A DNA stretch of 64,000 nt from assembly GCF_026151205.1 (NCBI RefSeq), contig NC_087075.1, forward strand, positions 4,624,359 to 4,688,358, read 5' to 3'. The translations under genes and the position numbers were made by a program. The stretch comes from Bolinopsis microptera (Eukaryota > Ctenophora > Tentaculata > Lobata > Bolinopsidae). Positions 22,892 through 35,200 of this stretch are shown piece after piece (within the stretch, counting starts at the first letter, position 1; every line of letters starts with the position of its first letter). The notes below the pieces were generated by a model, which did not search any database, was not told where the DNA came from, and saw only the letters and a list, made by a program, of their open reading frames with translations.

Positions 22892-25800
22892 GACGCTATG
22901 GCTGAGGACGCTAAGGTGAAGGACACTAAGGTGGAGGACGCTATGGTGAAGGACACTAAGGTGGAGGACACTAAGGTGGAGGACGCTAAGGTGGAGGACG
23001 CTAAGGTGGAGGACACTAAGGTGGAGGACACTAAGGTGGAGGACGCTAAGGTGGAGGACGCTATGGCTGAGGACGCTATGGCTGAGGAAGCTACGGTGGA
23101 GGACACTAAGGTGGAGGACACTAAGGTGGAGGACGCTATAAAGGTGGAGGACGCTAAGGTGGAGGACACTAAGGTGGAGGACACTAAGGTGGAGGACACT
23201 AAGGTGGAGGACGCTAAGGTGGAGGACACTAAGGTGGAGGACACTAAGGTGGAGGACGCTAAGGTGGAGGACGCTAAGGTGGAGGACGCTAAGGTGGAGG
23301 ACACTAAGGTGGAGGACACTAAGGTGGAGGACGCTAAGGTGGAGGACACTAAGGTGGAGGACGCTAAGGTGGAGGACACTAAGGTGGAGGACGCTAAGGT
23401 GGAGGACGCTAAGGTGGAGGACACTAAGGTGGAGGACACTAAGGTGGAGGACGCTAAGGTGGAGGACACTAAGGTGGAGGACGCTAAGGTGGAGGACGCT
23501 ATGGCTGAGGACGCTATGGCTGAGGAAGCTACGGTGGAGGACACTAAGGTGGAGGACACTAAGGTGGAGGACGCTATAAAGGTGGAGGACGCTAAGGTGG
23601 AGGACACTAAGGTGGAGGACACTAAGGTGGAGGACACTAAGGTGGAGGACGCTAAGGTGGAGGACACTAAGGTGGAGGACACTAAGGTGGAGGACGCTAA
23701 GGTGGAGGACACTAAGGTGGAGGACGCTAAGGTGGAGGACGCTATGGCTGAGGAAGCTACGGTGGAGGGCACTTAGGTGGAGGACACTAAGGTGGAGGAC
23801 GCTAAGGTGGAGGACGCTACGGCGGAGGACACTAAGGTGGTGGACGCTATGGCTGAGGACGCTACGGTGGAGGACACTAAGGTGGTGGACACTAAGGTGA
23901 AGGACACTAAGGTGGAGGACACTAAGGTGGAGGACGCTATGGCTGAGGACGCTAAGGTGGAGGACACTAAGGTGGAGGACACTAAGGTGGAGGACGCTAA
24001 GGTGGAGGACGCTAAGGTGGAGGACACTAAGGTGGAGGACGCTACGGTGGAGGACGCTATAAAGGTGAAGGACACTAAGGTGGAGGACACTAAGGTGGAG
24101 GACGCTAAGGTGGTGGACGCTATGGCTGAGGACGCTACGGTGGAGGACACTAAGGTGGTGGACACTAAGGTGAAGGACACTAAGGTGGAGGACACTAAGG
24201 TGGAGGACGCTTAGGTGGAGGACGCTACGGTGGAGGACACTAAGGTGGAGGACGCTATGGCTAAGGACACTAAGGTGGAGGACGCTAAGGTGGAGGTCGC
24301 TACAGCTGAGGACGCTACGGTGGAGGACGCTAAGGTGGAGGACACTACGGTGGAGGACGCTATGGCTGAGGACACTAAGGTGGAGGACGCTAAGGTGGAG
24401 GTCGCTACAGCTGAGGACGCTAAGGTGGAGGACGCTAAGGTGGAGGACACTAAGGTGGAGGACACTAAGGTGGAGGACGCTACGGTGGAGGACACTAAGG
24501 TGGAGGACACTAAGGTGGAGGACGCTATGGCTGAGGACACTAAGGTGGAGGACGCTAAGGTGGAGGACACTAAGGTGGAGGACACTAAGGTGGTGGACAC
24601 TAAGGTGAAGGACACTAAGGTGGAGGACACTAAGGTGGAGGACGCTATGGCTGAGGACACTAAGGTGGTGGACACTAAGGTGGAGGACACTAAGGTGGAG
24701 GACGCTACGGTGGAGGTCGCTACAGCTGAGGACGCTACGGTGGAGGACGCTACGGTGAAGGACACTAAGGTGGAGGACGCTAAGGTGGAGGACGCTAAGG
24801 TGGAGGACACTAAGGTGGAGGACGCTAAGGTGGAGGACACTAAGGTGAAGGACACTAAGGTGGAGGACACTAAGGTGGAGGACACTAAGGTGGAGGACAC
24901 TAAGGTGGAGGACACTAAGGTGGAGGACACTAAGGTGGAGGACACTAAGGTGGAGGACGCTATGGCTGAGGACGCTAAGGTGGAGGACACTAAGGTGGAG
25001 GACGCTATGGCTGAGGACGCTAAGGTGGAGGACGCTAAGGTGGAGGACACTAAGGTGAAGGACGCTAAGGTGGAGGACACTAAGGTGGAGGACGCTATGG
25101 TGGAGGACGCTAAGGTGAAGGACACTAAGGTGGAGGACGCTATGGCTGAGGACGCTAAGGTGGAGGACGCTAAGGTGGAGGACACTAAGGTGAAGGACGC
25201 TAAGGTGGAGGACGCTACGGTGGAGGACACTAAGGTGGTGGACACTAAGGTGAAGGACACTAAGGTGGAGGACACTAAGGTGGAGGACGCTATGGCTGAG
25301 GACACTAAGGTGGTGGACACTAAGGTGGAGGACACTAAGGTGGAGGACGCTACGGTGGAGGTCGCTACAGCTGAGGACGCTACGGTGGAGGACGCTACGG
25401 TGAAGGACACTAAGGTGGAGGACACTAAGGTGGAGGACACTAAGGTGGAGGACGCTACGGTGGAGGACACTAAGGTGGAGGACACTAAGGTGAAGGACAC
25501 TAAGGTGGAGGACACTAAGGTGGAGGACGCTACGGTGGAGGACACTAAGGTGGAGGACACTAAGGTGGAGGACACTAAGGTGGAGGACACTAAGGTGGAG
25601 GACGCTAAGGTGGAGGACACTAAGGTGAAGGACACTAAGGTGGAGGACACTAAGGTGGAGGACACTAAGGTGGAGGACACTAAGGTGGAGGACGCTACGG
25701 TGGAGGACACTAAGGTGGAGGACACTAAGGTGGAGGACACTAAGGTGGAGGACACTAAGGTGGAGGACACTAAGGTGGAGGACACTAAGGTGGAGGACAC

Positions 25801-26794
25801 TAAGGTGGAGGACACTAAGGTGGAGGACGCTACGGTGGAGGACACTAAGGTGGAGGACACTAAGGTGGAGGACACTAAGGTGGAGGACACTAAGGTGGAG
25901 GACGCTATAAAGGTGGAGGACGCTAAGGTGGAGGACGCTAAGGTGGAGGACGCTAAGGTGGAGGACGCTAAGGTGGAGGACGCTAAGGTGGAGGACGCTA
26001 AGGTGGAGGACACTAAGGTGGAGGACACTAAGGTGGAGGACGCTATAAAGGTGGAGGACGCTAAGGTGGAGGACACTAAGGTGGAGGACGCTAAGGTGGA
26101 GGACACTAAGGTGAAGGACACTAAGGTGGAGGACGCTAAGGTGGAGGACACTAAGGTGAAGGACACTAAGGTGGAGGACACTAAGGTGGAGGACACTAAG
26201 GTGGAGGACACTAAGGTGGAGGACGCTACGGTGGAGGACACTAAGGTGGAGGACACTAAGGTGGAGGACACTAAGGTGGAGGACACTAAGGTGGAGGACG
26301 CTATAAAGGTGGAGGACGCTAAGGTGGAGGACGCTAAGGTGGAGGACGCTAAGGTGGAGGACGCTAAGGTGGAGGACGCTAAGGTGGAGGACACTAAGGT
26401 GGAGGACGCTATAAAGGTGGAGGACGCTAAGGTGGAGGACGCTACGGCGGAGGACACTAAGGTGGAGGACGCTATGGCTGAGGACACTAAGGTGGTGGAC
26501 ACTAAGGTGGAGGACACTAAGGTGGAGGACGCTACGGTGGAGGTCGCTACAGCTGAGGACGCTACGGTGGAGGACGCTATGGTGGAGGACACTAAGGTGG
26601 AGGACACTAAGGTGAAGGACGCTAAGGTGGAGGACGCTAAGGTGGAGGACGCTAAGGTGGAGGACACTAAGGTGGAGGACGCTAAGGTGGAGGACGCTAA
26701 GGTGGAGGACGCTACGGTGGAGGACGCTATAAAGGTGGAGGACGCTAAGGTGGAGGACGCTACGGCGGAGGACACTAAGGTGGTGGAGCTCTGA
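22892..26794 (+). repeat. 15-bp minisatellite open as a pentapeptide-repeat frame (VEDTK/VEDAK)
   Basis: About 260 units of the type GTGGAGGACACTAAG run from 22892 to 26790. From ATG 22898 to the TGA at 26792 one frame spans 1299 codons, interrupted only by TAG at 23774 and 24212. The frame reads VED(T/A)K with variants MAEDA, VVDTK, VKDTK, VEVATAED and DAIKVED. Every length change, such as the ATA insertions giving DAIK, is a multiple of three, so there is no frameshift in 3.9 kb. The product would be highly charged with alternating acidic and Lys residues. The ATG context (GCTATGG) is acceptable, but no promoter, intron or conserved flank supports a gene. It may be a repetitive exon or simply a homogenised minisatellite. 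Confidence 0.9.
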
Positions 26795-28750
26795 ACAACA
26801 GCTCTACGTCTACCTTATCACTAAACCGATCAAACAGCATAAGCAAATAAGCAAATACGAAATGAAACAAATTACAAATATGAGACACGATAAAACAAAT
26901 TTAAACAAAGATAAAACAAGAATACACTATCACTTAAAGACCGCCGAATTGCTCCTAACTTGATCTCCTGTACAAATATGTTAACATTGATACGATCTAA
27001 ACGATTGATCTCATCAGAAGTCAGATAATGATAAACAAGATATACCAATGAGTTGTTGGTATTGGTTTACATGTTTAATCGGTTTAATAGGCCTACACTG
27101 CAGCTGCTAAATAGGCCTACACTGTGTATACTGTACAACACTTCGTCTGTGTTGTAATTTATGATATTTAATTAAGGGACATTTTTGTTTCAAGGGACAT
27201 TTGTGCACAATTTTAACATGGAGGATTTTTGTGTTGGAGCTAGAAAAAGTTTTTAAATGATTTTTCTTCGGATATCATAAGTTTATCAATAAAAATGTCG
27301 TCCCAACACTGAGTACACTATGTATCGATCAATTGTTAGTCATAACTTCAGCAGCACAAACCCTAAAATTCTTAGTTACCATGCGTTATCAGCGAAACAC
27401 TGTAGCATTTTTACAAAACTGAAAGGGCCGATTCATTTTCCAAATTTCCGCTGACAACTCGGAAATCTGAATTTGATTATTATACCTTGTTTTGGTCGTC
27501 CTTAATAAGTTAATAGGCCTATAATACTGAATATTATGTCAATATTGTACTAATTGTTATTCAATGGTATTATCAAAAGGAAGTGGGAGTTGTCTGAATT
27601 ATAATGATTATGCTTGTAAAGGCCCTATAATGGCCTGTGGTTTGGCAATTACTTCTTTACTTGAGGACCTCAGCGGCTTTGTTGTTCTTAATTATTAATA
27701 ATCTGTTAACCGTTCAAAGATTCGGAGAAGAGAGAGGCTGGCGCGCTGTCAGTTCAACTAATGAACAAACAACTTATAATGCACTTACTTACCAGCTGAC
27801 CAGTGGTGAGATATAGTTATAACAAGTATTAAGTTAACCTAGGGGTTTCGGAAAAGCGTACGCAAATGTAATTTGTAATTTGTAATTTGTACACAATATA
27901 GTAGCTCACGGAAATGGATGGGTCTGAAATGGCCGACATTTGGGTTATGTGACATTTGAACGATCCCTATAATAAGACTAGCGATGTCTATCAGTGATTA
28001 TAGCTTATCTTTCTGCGGTTTTTACATGGTTACTTTATTTATTATATATATATTATATACAAAGAGTATACATACTCTTTGTAATGCAATAAATACTCTA
28101 AATGAGAGGTAGTAAATGAGAGGCACTAATAAGAGGCACTAATATATTTGGTCTCTTGTTTCTGATCTAGGAGTAGGGTACTCAGGGCACGTATTCGGTC
28201 TATTCTTTCTTCGGAGGCTCAATCTATAGGAACATTGTGTTTTAAATTAAAATAAAGACAGGAGATATGCCACCCCGGGACACAAAGAGGGTTAGGACTC
28301 CTCAAACTATCACAATCAAGGATTAACTACAAACCAAATATTAACTACTACATACGATCAACCTCCCGTATACGCCAGTGCGTCTTTATAAACTTAATAA
28401 TAAACCTCAAAATAGTAACAAACAATAAACACTTCAGGTGTAATATTTTGCTGTATATTTTTCAAAATTATTTAAAATCACGAGATATAATCTCTACCAC
28501 ATAGTTTGAACAGACAGCGCTAAAAGCTCATGACAATGTATGTATATATATCCCAAAAATGACCAACATTTACTCCTTGACATAGTATAACTATATAATA
28601 ACATTTACTCGTATTCATAGCCCAATCTGTACAAAACCAATACAAAGTGCCACTGTACTATAATTATGATAATCCGTTGAGTGATGAAATGGTATGTTAT
28701 ATTTTGTACAATTCAAGTAGTAAACTGGCTACTTCAATCTGATCCTTTGT
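26795..28750. other. Non-coding stretch
   Basis: No coding region is supported. A short duplication, TAGGCCTACACTG, appears near 27087 and 27111, and an AT-rich TATA run lies near 28038-28080. Nothing else was seen. Confidence 0.5.
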
Positions 28751-28757
28751 GGTCCTT

Positions 28758-28938
28758 TGTTACCAGGGTACACAGTTACTGGTTACCAGGGTACCATAGT
28801 TACCATGGTACCATAGTTACCAGGGTACCACACAGTTACCGATGTGCCATAGTTACCTAAATACCAGGGTACCACACAGTTACCAGGGTACCACACGGCA
28901 CACAGTTACCAATGTACCACACAGTTACCAGTGTACAA
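28758..28938 (+). repeat. GTTACCAGGGTACCA degenerate tandem repeat
   Basis: About ten imperfect copies of a 15-22 bp unit, with CACACAGTTACC spacers in later copies. Copies have diverged by substitution and length. Confidence 0.75.
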
Positions 28939-29646
28939 TCAGCTTTATATCTTTATGGGAACCATGTCTGTCTTTACTAGTCTGACTGGTGTTAATACCT
29001 AGTATCTTATTTTTATATACATATATATATATATCATATATATATGACGAGAGTCTATATTTACTTATTTACAAAGTGGTGTTGATTTGTAAACAGGCCG
29101 TGTAATTCTCAAAACATGGTAAATGTTAAATTGGCTGTTTTTATGATCAATACCGCGGTTATTTAACCAGGTAGGCAGCTTACGTGCACGAGGTGGTCTC
29201 AGGGAAAGGCGGGTTACAGATTTGGGCATTAGTGGGGAAGCTAGGGGATTTTGGGGTGAAATATATCAGACTAAATTTAAATACACAAGGAAAATGATTC
29301 TGATCTGGGCTTTGATTGGCTAATATCTAGTGTCGAGTGGTTTACTTATTACTATCCCACTATTTAGCCACTAATAAGGTAACAAAAATTGCTGAGTCCA
29401 CGAACTGAGTCCACGATTGTAACTGATCTAAGGTGAACCTTTTTCATCTACAACTTTCAATTTAAACTAGAAATGTTAAAAGATATCACCATGAGCTGCC
29501 AAACACGAGCCAACCGACCGGGATTAAAGTCTGACACCTGTCATATCACATCAGTAGCTGCATCACTAAGCATGTGAATCAAGGATATCATCACTACACG
29601 TGCAGAATACTGTTCTGATTAATCATGCATCAAAGCACCTGACAAT

Positions 29647-29749
29647 AGCAGTCACGTGATTGACAATGGCGGGAAATCTTCATTTCATCTGGAGTTAATA
29701 GCAGTCACGTGACCAACAATGGCGTGAAATCTTCATTTCATCTGCAATG
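29647..29749 (+). repeat. Direct duplication of about 53 bp, each copy with TCACGTGA
   Basis: AGCAGTCACGTGA, then CAACAATGGCG-like and GAAATCTTCATTTCATCTG, is present twice in a row with few differences. Each copy carries a palindromic CACGTG E-box. Confidence 0.75.
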
Positions 29750-29820
29750 AAAACTGTCTGTCCGGGTGTTTTGTGTCAGTTGTTTACAATAACATTTACC
29801 AGATAAGCTTTCTGAGATAA

Positions 29821-30175
29821 TCTCGTATATACTATATATCTCGGTATATATTATTTCAGGGTTACTACTAGCGTGGCAATCTCGTATATACTATATATCT
29901 CGGTATATATTATTTCAGGGTTACTACTAGCGTGGCAATCTCGTAAATACTATATATCTCGGTATATATTATTTCAGGGTTACTACTAGCGTGGCAATCT
30001 GATCGTTTATACTATATATCTCGGTATATATTATTTCAGGGTTACTACTAGCGTGGCAATCTCGTAAATACTATATATCTCGGTATATATTATTTCAGGG
30101 TTACTACTAGCGTGGCAATCTCGTATATACTATATATCTCGGTATATATTATTTCAGGGTTACTACTAGTACTCA
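29821..30175 (+). repeat. 59-bp tandem repeat, 6 copies
   Basis: Units begin CTCGTATATACTATATATCT and end CTACTAGCGTGGCAAT, with 59-bp spacing at 29821, 29880 and 29939 and a slightly longer fourth copy. Each unit contains TTATTTCAGGG, an acceptor-like string. Confidence 0.92.
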
Positions 30176-30235
30176 CGTGGCAATGCTGTATTCAATTTAT
30201 TTTACAATAAGTTCTGTGAAGTATCTTGATGGTGA

Positions 30236-30363
30236 ATGTTTATTGTTTACTCGCAGTGCAGTAAATCTTGAGTGATGAGTGTTTACTCGCAGTGCAGTAA
30301 ATCTTGAGTGATGAGTGTTTACCCGCAGTGCAGTAAATCTTGAGTGAAGAGTGTTTACTCGCA
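30236..30363 (+). repeat. 36-bp tandem repeat, about 3.5 copies
   Basis: Units contain TGTTTACTCGCAGTGCAGTA and end in GAGTGATGAG. Copies differ at single bases. Abuts the next MITE remnant. Confidence 0.85.
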
Positions 30364-30452
30364 GAATCATCAGTTTTACACATTTAGAACCCCCCCCCCC
30401 CTCAGTGATTACGTAATAATGATATGTGAAGTGTGAACGATCCCTTAGTACC
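30364..30452. mobile_element. Truncated PIF/Harbinger-like MITE with poly-C
   Basis: It shares TTTTACACAT, a poly-C run, GATTACGTAAT and GTGAACGATCCCT with the complete element at 30920-31090, in the same order. The left part is missing. Confidence 0.55.
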
Positions 30453-30605
30453 AATACAAGTTACAACTCTTTTGAACACTGATCAATTAATAACACAATA
30501 AATAACACAAGCCATATTCAGCTAGGTGTTACTCCTATTTTAGTGGGATGTGTGCTCTTTTTCGGGATCAATACTGGGATACCCCCAATCCGGCCCGAGA
30601 TCTGG

Positions 30606-30728
30606 CTCCCAGAGTATTACGACCTAGTGACGTCATAGCAACTTCGTGACGTCATCTGGCTCCCAAAGTATAAGCGACCTAATTACGTCATAGCAACTTC
30701 GAGACGTCATCTGGCTCCCAAAGTAGCG
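30606..30728 (+). promoter_or_regulatory. Tandem duplication with CRE-type TGACGTCA boxes
   Basis: CTGGCTCCCARAGTAT, CGACCTA, a TGACGTCA or TTACGTCA box, then GCAACTTCG, a second ACGTCAT box and CTGGCTCCC are repeated in about 60-bp units. This gives four CRE or near-CRE boxes in 120 bp. They may bind bZIP factors, but no transcription unit is seen next to them. Confidence 0.4.
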
Positions 30729-30919
30729 GCAGCGATACTGGGATATGATCACGTATTAACGTAAGTTTGTCCGTTGAAAGCTGTTAGACTTAGGGCACTG
30801 TGTTTGTGAAGCACACGTCACTAGCAGTTAGCACTGTATTAAGAATACGGATGAGTTCAGAAATAGGGACAGAAATAGTATTATCACGTGTTTACATAAT
30901 ATAAATCTGTTTCAGTTTA

Positions 30920-31090
30920 GGGGTCGTGCACATGTATTACGTAATCATTTTTTGGAACATTCCCCCCCCCCCCTCTGTAATATGTTTTACACATAGCTAT
31001 TGTGTCAAAATTACACTAGTGTAATCATTCGGAACCCCCCCCCCCCCCCGGCCCCCTAGTCAGCTGATTACGTTATATGTGAACGACCCC
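30920..31090. mobile_element. PIF/Harbinger-like MITE, 171 bp, TTA-flanked
   Basis: The ends read GGGGTCGTGCACATGTATTA and, inverted, GATTACGTTATATGTGAACG then ACCCC. TTA lies outside both ends (30917-30919, 31091-31093). Two internal poly-C runs (13 and 15 C) are a family feature, as the truncated copy at 30364 also has one. Confidence 0.7.
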
Positions 31091-31099
31091 TTACGTAAT

Positions 31100-31976
31100 A
31101 TAAGTCTGACAGCTCTTTCTGGATAGTATAATCTAATTTGATTTAATTTCTATTTAATTAATTAATTTCAACACGGCATCAACTTTAATAATATTCGAGA
31201 GATTTTCTCCGATCAAAACATTTTTTTTAAATGACAGTGACATTTAATTACTTTTAGAATGAAATAAGAAATTATTAAGAGATTTTCTAACCAAAATGCT
31301 TAAACTTCGATTTGATGATTAATTTATGATAGATACACTGGGGAATTCAGTTGCAGTTAACTTAAATTTAATACTTGTTCAAGTAACAGCTGTTAAATCC
31401 GTTTAATTCGTATCGAAATGTAAAAACGGGACTAATTTTCTGATTATAAAGCTAACGGCTAATTCGTTTTCGTTTGTAGAATATAAAAACGAACTACATT
31501 TTGACTTTGTCTCATTCCGGTAACCAAGGTAACCCCTCTAGCACGTTTTATTTTTAAATATTTTCATCATAATAAACTACTTCGGCGACCAGGTCTGTAC
31601 TGTCTGATGTATTAACTGCTTCAAACTCATTTAATTTCGTTACCCAACAAATATAATGCTTACTATTCCGGAGAAGTTGCGTAAAATACGAAGAAAAAAA
31701 ACATCATTCTATGGACATGCAAATGACTAAAATGTACGTTATACACTACAATATGTAACGATACAAAATAATAATCGTAATAATAGGACTCTTAACATAA
31801 AGATCTGATAATAAAAACTATCTTTAACGGTCTACAAAGTCATAAAGTTATATCTCTAGAAATAGAAAACTTTAAAGCTAATCATGTTTAGTTTGGGAAC
31901 TAGCTGGACTTGAAAAATTAAAAATAGGAAAAAACCCGAAAATAAACTGAAAGAATGCAAAGCTGCAAATCTCAAA
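31100..31976 (-). other. Region downstream of the PDIA5-like gene
   Basis: This follows the stop codon of the minus-strand gene, so its right part must hold the 3' UTR. AATAAA on the minus strand (TTTATT on plus) occurs near 31549; no closer canonical signal is obvious. No other gene is seen. Confidence 0.4.
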
Positions 31977-32223
31977 CTACAATTCATCTTTAGCCGCATT
32001 GATGAAATTAACCATGTCCCTGGAACTAACAGTAGAATGCTTGTACACAACGTGCCTACTTGCACTGTAATAAACCACAATTCGTGGCTCATTGCCAGAA
32101 CAATGCGGATTATGAGATCGTGGTGGACACTGGAACGCGGAGAATGTGATGGAATGGTATTTAAGGAGCTTGCTGGCCGCTGAGAAGGCGTCCTGTACCG
32201 ATTTGCACGTGCTACATCCCTTT
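31977..32223 (-). CDS. PDIA5: PDIA5-like exon 13 (CSTC domain, KDEL end)
   Basis: Acceptor CTCCCCAG/AAAGG completes Lys548, then [20 protein letters not shown], with CxxC at 551-554, [16 protein letters not shown] and [10 protein letters not shown] before TAG at 31977. KDEL is the ER retrieval signal and proves the reading frame. The usual cis-Pro strand appears as PRIVVYY. Two more Cys (about 574 and 583) lie between. Confidence 0.87.
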
Positions 32224-35200
32224 CTGGGGAGGTGAATCGGTTTAGTTTTACATTTAAACAGTATGTTTGCTAGAATTACTGATATGTTAGAGTTTCATCG
32301 TTAAACTTTATATTTTACATTATGTCAGTAAGTTATATACAAGTAAGTTATAATTTGGTAACCAAAAATAAGTCAAATGACCTCAGTCTAATCAGTATAA
32401 AGTAAAACTATTAACTAACACCTCTACAAACTAACTTGTAATAAAGCATGAAAGCAGGGCTACCCCCAGCTATAAAAGTATCATGGTCAGCAGTAGCTAC
32501 ATGGGTCACATCTTCACCTCCCCACACCACCTTACCCTTGTCACCACTTGGTGCCTCTAAGGGTGTCATACCCGCACTGGGATCATCGCTCGACATCGAC
32601 TGAAAATATGTTTTTTTAAAGGATGTAACAGAAGATATGAATAATTTTGATTTGGAGGGGTCCTTAGCACGTCCATCTTTAACTGGAGTTTCACTTTCCC
32701 AAAATTCACTATGTGACGAATATTTTCAGCAGGTTTTTAATCATCAGGGGTTATTGTTTGGTACTCATACTAATGGTAATATCATAGTACATCATCAATA
32801 AAAAACATTAGATCTTACACCAATAACAATTTGAAAACGTTTCTATACCCTGATATAAGAAAAACCCCTCACAAACCCCTCACAAACCCCTCAAAAAACC
32901 CCTCACAAACCCCTCACCTTGACAAAAGCAGCCTGGTCCCGGCCCCCAGAGTACTTGTGCGGCATAGCACCGTAACTGAGGTACACTAAAGTTGGGAAAC
33001 CTTTCACACCATACTTGGCACAGACTTCCTTGTTGGGGGCGGCGGTGCAGTCAACTGCTCCCAGCATTACCTGGACGTTTTTGGATTACAGGTTCAAGAA
33101 GGTCAATGAATTCTTTATCGTAAAACGGGAAGTTACCTGTTATGGCGATTTTTCAAAGTTCCTCTCTTGAAGAATGTCTTTTCTTTTAATTTTAAAGAAT
33201 CTCGTTAATTATATCGTCTTGTTTTAAAAAGCTTTGGGTGAGAATTCAGCGAGGAACGGGGAGGGGTGGAGCGAATTGGAACGAATGCTTTTTAAGTAAA
33301 TCTGATTGTAAAAACCATTATAAAATTAAAATAAAACATTTCGAATTGTACAAATTATAACCCTTTGCAACGCGGTTTTTGGGATAATAAATGTACCGTA
33401 AAATAACCAACCTTATTATTGTCAGCGAGCTGTTCAGCTGCTCCTGTAAACTCGGGTTTAGCTGTCTTACAATGCCCACACCATGGAGCGTAGAACATGA
33501 TCAGACTGTGTTTCTTCCTTTTTACTGCTTTCTCGAAATCAGTGGTAGTGAAATGTTCCACTGAACTCTCCTGAAATGAGAATTTGTTCCAAGTGTTCCC
33601 AACTTTTGTGTTGTCCACGAGATGAGTCATTTGCCGTGATCCCCGGGAATTCTCAAAAGCCAATTTTTATTTCAGATGATAGAATTTATGGTGATATAGC
33701 TAGTGTTCATTTTTGTTGGCTCCGGAAATGGGATGGAGAAGGATAACAGGATAATGAATTAAGACACACCTTAAAACGGGGAGGGATGTCATTTTCAATG
33801 ATCTGTCAGTTTCAACCTACAACATTATGGTAGCAGTGTTACATGCTCGACATTAATTACCATGTTAACGGCATGTTGTTAATCAATTGACACGTAGGAA
33901 TCCAGGGTTCGCGCCGCATGAGGCTATGTCACGTCGATTTTCAATTTCCAGAAATCTAACAGATGAAACGTACGTGGCGCGCATACTTTATTGTTTTTTT
34001 GTTATCGCGCGTTCCAATTACTAATGTTTCTGATGGTGACTGAATGTCCACGTATTTGTGCCACAGACTAGCAAACTTCAAAATCGAGTTATTTTAAAAA
34101 TATTTTGAAGTATTCAGTAGCAGTTGAATCAAAGAAAATCCCATGATGATGATGATATGCGTATATTTTAATGCCACTATTAACGGGACATGAATCGAGT
34201 GTTAACCATGTATTAACGATAAAATTAAACACCATAAATATAATCAAGCCACACAATCCACAAAACATTAGAAACCTGTTCACTCCAAGAGGCCTCCTCG
34301 GGTGAGGGCGGAGGCGGTTCCTTAGGATCCTTCATAAACTTCATGATATCCGGTTCTTTTCTCAATCCAGGATGTTCGAATGTTTTGTTTCCGTTCTTGA
34401 AGTACACAACTGTCGGGAAACTCTGAACAATATCTTGCAGTTAATACAGAGAGCATAGTACGGACAGATTCAAATTAATTCAGAGCTTTTAAAATATAGT
34501 GATTCTTGTAAGAGTCTAGATTACAGAAGCTGTATTATTATCTGGATTCAATATCTACTGTTTAGAAACTAGACATATCCGCATACTATTCCGAAACCCC
34601 AAAAAGGCCCCAATTAAGATCCTGATGTACCTTAACCCCAAACTCTTCTCCCAGTGGCCTGTTGGTCGTCACATCAACAGCTGCCAACTTCCCTTCAACA
34701 CCCTCCTCATCCATTCTTATTGCTGATTTACTGTATTCTGGTTTCATGGATTTACAGTGCCCGCACCATGGCGCGTAAAACATCACCTAGGAGGGGATCA
34801 TCAATTAGTTAATTGATCATAGATTAGTTAGACGGGATAACTTAATTAAACTTTAATCATTTCTGAACTGTTGTATAGTTGTTCCGATAGTTTAAGGGGT
34901 CATACACCAAAACTGCCAACCCAAATGACCTCATAGGAAGTTCAGGAACCATCTTGCGCACCCTTTCCATATCACAAAAATTTTGTTTGAGGATTCCCAT
35001 TTTTGTAATCGAGCATTTCCTGGTCAAAGTGCATTTTAGCATTTTTCGCAAAAGCACAATTTGTTTCGTTGAGAGGCTATAAGTCAATCATTTCTAGTGA
35101 TATCGAGCTAAATTTGTTCACAAAATGTGTCCCAGAACTGTTCTACATTCGTGTAAAATGTCATTATCGTATCATTTGGGATGGCAGTTTTAGTGTATGC

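Noticed and set aside
22861-26775. Long antisense Ser/Thr/Leu/Val repeat frames opposite the VEDTK array
   Set aside because: They exist only because the 15-bp unit lacks stops on that strand, and they are cut at the same two base changes. No start context or flanking exons.
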